From Hathewaya limosa (GTDB taxonomy: Bacteria > Bacillota > Clostridia > Clostridiales > Clostridiaceae), in contig NZ_JAUSWN010000004.1 of the NCBI RefSeq assembly GCF_030815255.1, forward strand, positions 81,067-145,066: a stretch of DNA of 64,000 nt. Direction: 5' to 3'. The translations under genes were made by a program, and so were the position numbers. Shown in pieces: positions 61,793-64,000 of the stretch; position 1 is the first letter of the stretch, and each line of letters begins with the position of its first letter. The notes beneath the pieces are model-generated. The model was not told the origin of the DNA and ran no database searches. It was given only the letters and a program-made list of their open reading frames with translations.

Positions 61793-62137
61793 ATGTTAGA
61801 AATAATAAAATCAATCGAAGCTGAACAATTAAGAAATGATCTACCAGAATTTTGTGTAGGTGATACTGTAAAAGTTCACATCAAAATCAAAGAAGGAAAT
61901 AAGGAAAGAATCCAAATTTTCGAAGGTACAGTTCTTAAGAGACAAAATGGTGGGGTTAGAGAAACTTTCACTGTAAGAAGAGTAGCTTATAACTGTGGAG
62001 TTGAAAAAACATTCCCAACGAATTCTCCTGTAATCGAAAAAATCGAAGTTACAAGAAGAGGTAAAGTAAGAAGAGCTAAATTATTCTACCTTAGAGATAG
62101 AGTTGGTAAGGCTGCAAAAGTTAAAGAAAGATTATAA
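61793..62137 (+). CDS. rplS: 50S ribosomal protein L19
   Basis: This 114-residue protein has MLEIIKSIEAEQLRNDLPEF, FCVGDTVKVHIKIKEGNKER, QNGGVRETFTVRR and RRGKVRRAKLFYLRDRVGKA. ATG 61793 follows AAGGAGGGTG. An upstream in-frame ATG at 61721 lies inside the structured leader and is rejected. A terminator follows. Confidence 0.98.
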   Translation: MLEIIKSIEAEQLRNDLPEFCVGDTVKVHIKIKEGNKERIQIFEGTVLKRQNGGVRETFTVRRVAYNCGVEKTFPTNSPVIEKIEVTRRGKVRRAKLFYLRDRVGKAAKVKERL

Positions 62138-62143
62138 TAAATT

Positions 62144-62167
62144 GGGACTGTTAAAGTCCCTTTTTTT
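62144..62167 (+). terminator. Terminator after rplS
   Basis: GGGACT (62144-62149) pairs with AGTCCC (62155-62160), followed by seven T. Confidence 0.9.
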
Positions 62168-62214
62168 ATATTAAAAATTATATATTATAAATTGAAATAA
62201 AGGAGTATAAGTTT

Positions 62215-63057
62215 ATGCAAATTAACTGGTATCCTGGTCATATGGCTAAAACAAGAAGGGCTATAACTGAAAATTTAAAGTTAGTAGATGCAGTAGTAGA
62301 AATAAGAGATGCAAGAATAATAAAATCTAGTGCAAATCCTGATATAGATAATATATGTCAAAATAAGCCTAGACTTATTTTATTAAATAAAAGTGATTTA
62401 AGTGAAGAAGCCATTACTGATAAATGGATAAAGAGCCTAAGTAAGGAAAACGTAAAGGTTATAAAAACAAATAGTTTATCTGGTAAGGGATTAAGAGAGA
62501 TTAAACCAATGCTTAATTTATTATTAGAACAAAAATTAGAAAGATTACGTTCAAAAGGTCTTAAGAATATAGTGATAAGAGTAATGGTAGTTGGTATACC
62601 TAATGTAGGAAAATCTTCTTTTATAAATAAGATGGCAAATAACAAAACGGCAAAAACAGGTGATAAACCAGGGGTTACTAAGAGTAATCAATGGATTAAA
62701 ACTAAAATGGGTATAGAATTATTAGATACTCCAGGAGTATTATGGCCTAAATTTGAAGATGAACAAGTTGCATTAAATTTAGCTTTTACTGGAGCAATTA
62801 AAGATGAAATTATGGATATTGAAGAATTAGCATTAAAATTAATAGAAACTCTTCAGGAACATTATCCTAAAAATCTAAAAGAAAGATATAAAATAGAAGA
62901 ATTGTGTGAAACACCACTTGAAAATATGGAACTTATAGCTAAAAAACGTGGATGTGTAATGCATGGTGGCAACATAGACTATAATAGAGTTGCAATTATG
63001 TTATTAGATGAATTTAGGGCAGGTAGACTTGGTGGAATTTCTTTAGATAGAATATAG
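62215..63057 (+). CDS. rbgA: RbgA (YlqF), circularly permuted 50S assembly GTPase
   Basis: RbgA completes 50S subunit assembly. The permuted motif order is visible: NWYPGHMAKTRRAI at the N-terminus, NKSD (G4), GIPNVGKSSFINKMA (G1), KPGVTK (G2) and DTPGVLWP (G3). The C-terminal GRLGGISLDRI is normal. Length 280. rnhB follows after 15 bases. Confidence 0.96.
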   Translation: MQINWYPGHMAKTRRAITENLKLVDAVVEIRDARIIKSSANPDIDNICQNKPRLILLNKSDLSEEAITDKWIKSLSKENVKVIKTNSLSGKGLREIKPMLNLLLEQKLERLRSKGLKNIVIRVMVVGIPNVGKSSFINKMANNKTAKTGDKPGVTKSNQWIKTKMGIELLDTPGVLWPKFEDEQVALNLAFTGAIKDEIMDIEELALKLIETLQEHYPKNLKERYKIEELCETPLENMELIAKKRGCVMHGGNIDYNRVAIMLLDEFRAGRLGGISLDRI

Positions 63058-63072
63058 AAAGGAAAGAAGTTT

Positions 63073-63879
63073 ATGTTAGATATAAGCCAAATAAATTCAT
63101 TAAGTATAAAGAAAATTAAAGAATTATGTAGTAAATATGAAAATAATATAAAAGATTTTTGTGATGACGAAGAATTTAATCGAGTATTAACTATATTAAA
63201 ACAGGATGAAAGAAAAGGTGTACAGGATACATATAAAAAGCTTTTTAGATTAAAGGATCACTATATCAAAGAACTTAATAGGGTACAAAAATTATATGAC
63301 TTTGATAAATCCTTTAATGTAAGATATATAGCTGGAGTAGATGAGGTTGGTAGAGGACCTTTAGCAGGACCTATAGTAGCTGCAGCTGTTATTTTAGATT
63401 TAAACTTAGTTATAGAGTATATTAATGATTCTAAAAAAATAGTTGAAGAGAAAAGAGAAGAGTTAAGTGAAATTATAAAAAGATGTGCTATAGATTACAA
63501 TATTTCAGAAATGTCTAATGAGGAAATTGATAGTAAAGGTATAGGTTTTTGTAATAATCAAATTTTTATAAAGGCTGTTGAAGGCTTAAAAATAAAGCCA
63601 GATTTAGTTTTAAGTGATGGATATTTAATTAAAAATTGGAATGCTATTGAAAATAAACATGTTATAAAAGGCGATGCCAAAAGTGCTAGTATAGCATGTG
63701 CCTCAATTATAGCTAAGGTATATAGAGATGCTTTAATGAAAGAATACAGTGAACAATATCACCAATATAATTTTAAGAAAAATGTTGGATATGGGACACA
63801 GGAGCATGTAAGTGCTATAAGAAAATATGGTATATGTCCTATACATAGAAAAACTTTTTTAACTAAATTAAATGAATGA
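63073..63879 (+). CDS. rnhB: Ribonuclease HII
   Basis: It removes ribonucleotides from DNA. The catalytic motif GVDEVGRGPLAGPIV has D90 and E91. Others are NDSKKI, LSDGYLIKN and GDAKSASIACASIIAKV. The C-terminus is NVGYGTQEHVSAIRKYG. An N-terminal extension of about 80 residues before the catalytic core is common in Firmicutes. Length 268. The transcript runs toward an insertion-sequence end 31 bases downstream. Confidence 0.96.
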   Translation: MLDISQINSLSIKKIKELCSKYENNIKDFCDDEEFNRVLTILKQDERKGVQDTYKKLFRLKDHYIKELNRVQKLYDFDKSFNVRYIAGVDEVGRGPLAGPIVAAAVILDLNLVIEYINDSKKIVEEKREELSEIIKRCAIDYNISEMSNEEIDSKGIGFCNNQIFIKAVEGLKIKPDLVLSDGYLIKNWNAIENKHVIKGDAKSASIACASIIAKVYRDALMKEYSEQYHQYNFKKNVGYGTQEHVSAIRKYGICPIHRKTFLTKLNE

Positions 63880-63910
63880 AAAAAAGACTCTTAAGAACTT
63901 AATATTAAAA

Positions 63911-64000
63911 TGTACCCTTTGTCAAGGACGTTTTAAAAAAGACTATATGATAAGATGATTTCTGTATTGAACAGGAGTCATCTTATTTAAGTTCCATTGG
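63911..64000 (-). mobile_element. IS3-family insertion sequence, end fragment
   Basis: TGTACCCTTTGTCAAGGAC begins at 63911 and has the TG-start of IS3-type terminal repeats. Inside it the minus strand codes for the transposase C-terminus, as expected near an IS3 right end. The element continues beyond the window. The other end and the target duplication are not visible. Confidence 0.75.
63943..63999 (-). CDS. IS3-family transposase OrfB, C-terminal fragment
   Basis: On the minus strand the frame from the window edge reads QWNLNKMTPVQYRNHLII and then stops at 63943. This is the very typical C-terminus of IS3/IS150-type OrfB integrases (PQWNLKKMTPVEYRNHL pattern). Only 18 residues are seen, so nothing can be said of the catalytic domain or whether the element is active. 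Confidence 0.8.
   Translation of the reverse strand, partial: QWNLNKMTPVQYRNHLII

Noticed and set aside
1..64000. CRISPR arrays, tRNA or rRNA genes, prophage or toxin genes
   Set aside because: No regularly spaced repeats, clover-leaf sequences, ribosomal RNA stretches or phage structural genes were seen in reading the window; no computation was run.

Overview
This window is a compact, AT-rich (about 30% GC by eye) piece of a low-GC Firmicute chromosome, almost certainly a spore-forming Clostridium in the strict sense. The reasons are sporulation genes at seven places (spoIIGA, sigE, sigG, spoIVA, spoVM, ylbJ, spoVS), short intergenic gaps, AGGAGG-type ribosome binding sites, frequent TTG/GTG starts, and a gene order that follows the Bacillus/Clostridium housekeeping backbone. 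I cannot fix the species from the sequence alone. Apart from rpmB, ylbJ, tmcAL and an insertion-sequence fragment at the right edge, every gene is on the + strand.

Layout. 1-5.7 kb: cell division and sporulation sigma factors (ftsA 3' part, ftsZ, spoIIGA, sigE, sigG, ylmC, nrdR). 5.8-14.2 kb: phosphate sensing and uptake (pgeF, phoP, phoR, pstS, pstC, pstA, pstB, phoU, plus a second divergent PstS-like lipoprotein). 14.3-19.8 kb: a PDZ/radical-SAM protein of unknown role, der, gpsA, spoIVA. 19.9-22.6 kb: an L-asparaginase, then a purine permease under a guanine-class riboswitch. 22.8-37.6 kb: a long housekeeping run (yicC, remA, gmk, rpoZ, coaBC, priA, def, fmt, a zinc peptidase, rsmB, rlmN, stp, prkC, rsgA, rpe, thiN). 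37.7-40.3 kb: the 23-codon spoVM, rpmB on the minus strand, asp23, fakA. 40.3-48.8 kb: recG, rsmD, coaD, a coiled-coil gene, the minus-strand pair tmcAL and ylbJ, then pta and ackA. 48.9-53.4 kb: yceD, rpmF, plsX, acpP, rnc, an Elp3-like radical SAM gene, spoVS. 53.5-63.9 kb: a 32-codon membrane miniprotein, smc, ftsY, ylxM, ffh, rpsP, khpA, rimM, trmD, rplS, rbgA, rnhB. The last 90 bases are the end of an IS3-family insertion sequence.

How the genes work together. SpoIIGA cleaves pro-SigE to start mother-cell transcription. SpoIVA and SpoVM, encoded 19 kb apart, build the spore-coat base layer and both have a similar SigE-like motif upstream. SigG runs the forespore late programme and has a SigF-type promoter directly upstream. 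PhoPR probably controls the pst operon through TTAA-type repeats. Stp and PrkC are an antagonistic phosphatase/kinase pair next to RsgA. Ffh, FtsY and YlxM make up signal-recognition-particle targeting, and Pta and AckA make acetate and ATP.

I found no CRISPR array, prophage, rRNA or tRNA gene, and no multi-gene system that looks new. The most useful small-scale observations are two genes below usual ORF length cutoffs (spoVM and the miniprotein before smc), the degenerate second PstS-like protein, a terminator hairpin whose 3' arm carries the -35 box of the next gene, several sporulation promoters readable from sequence, and the truncated IS3 element.
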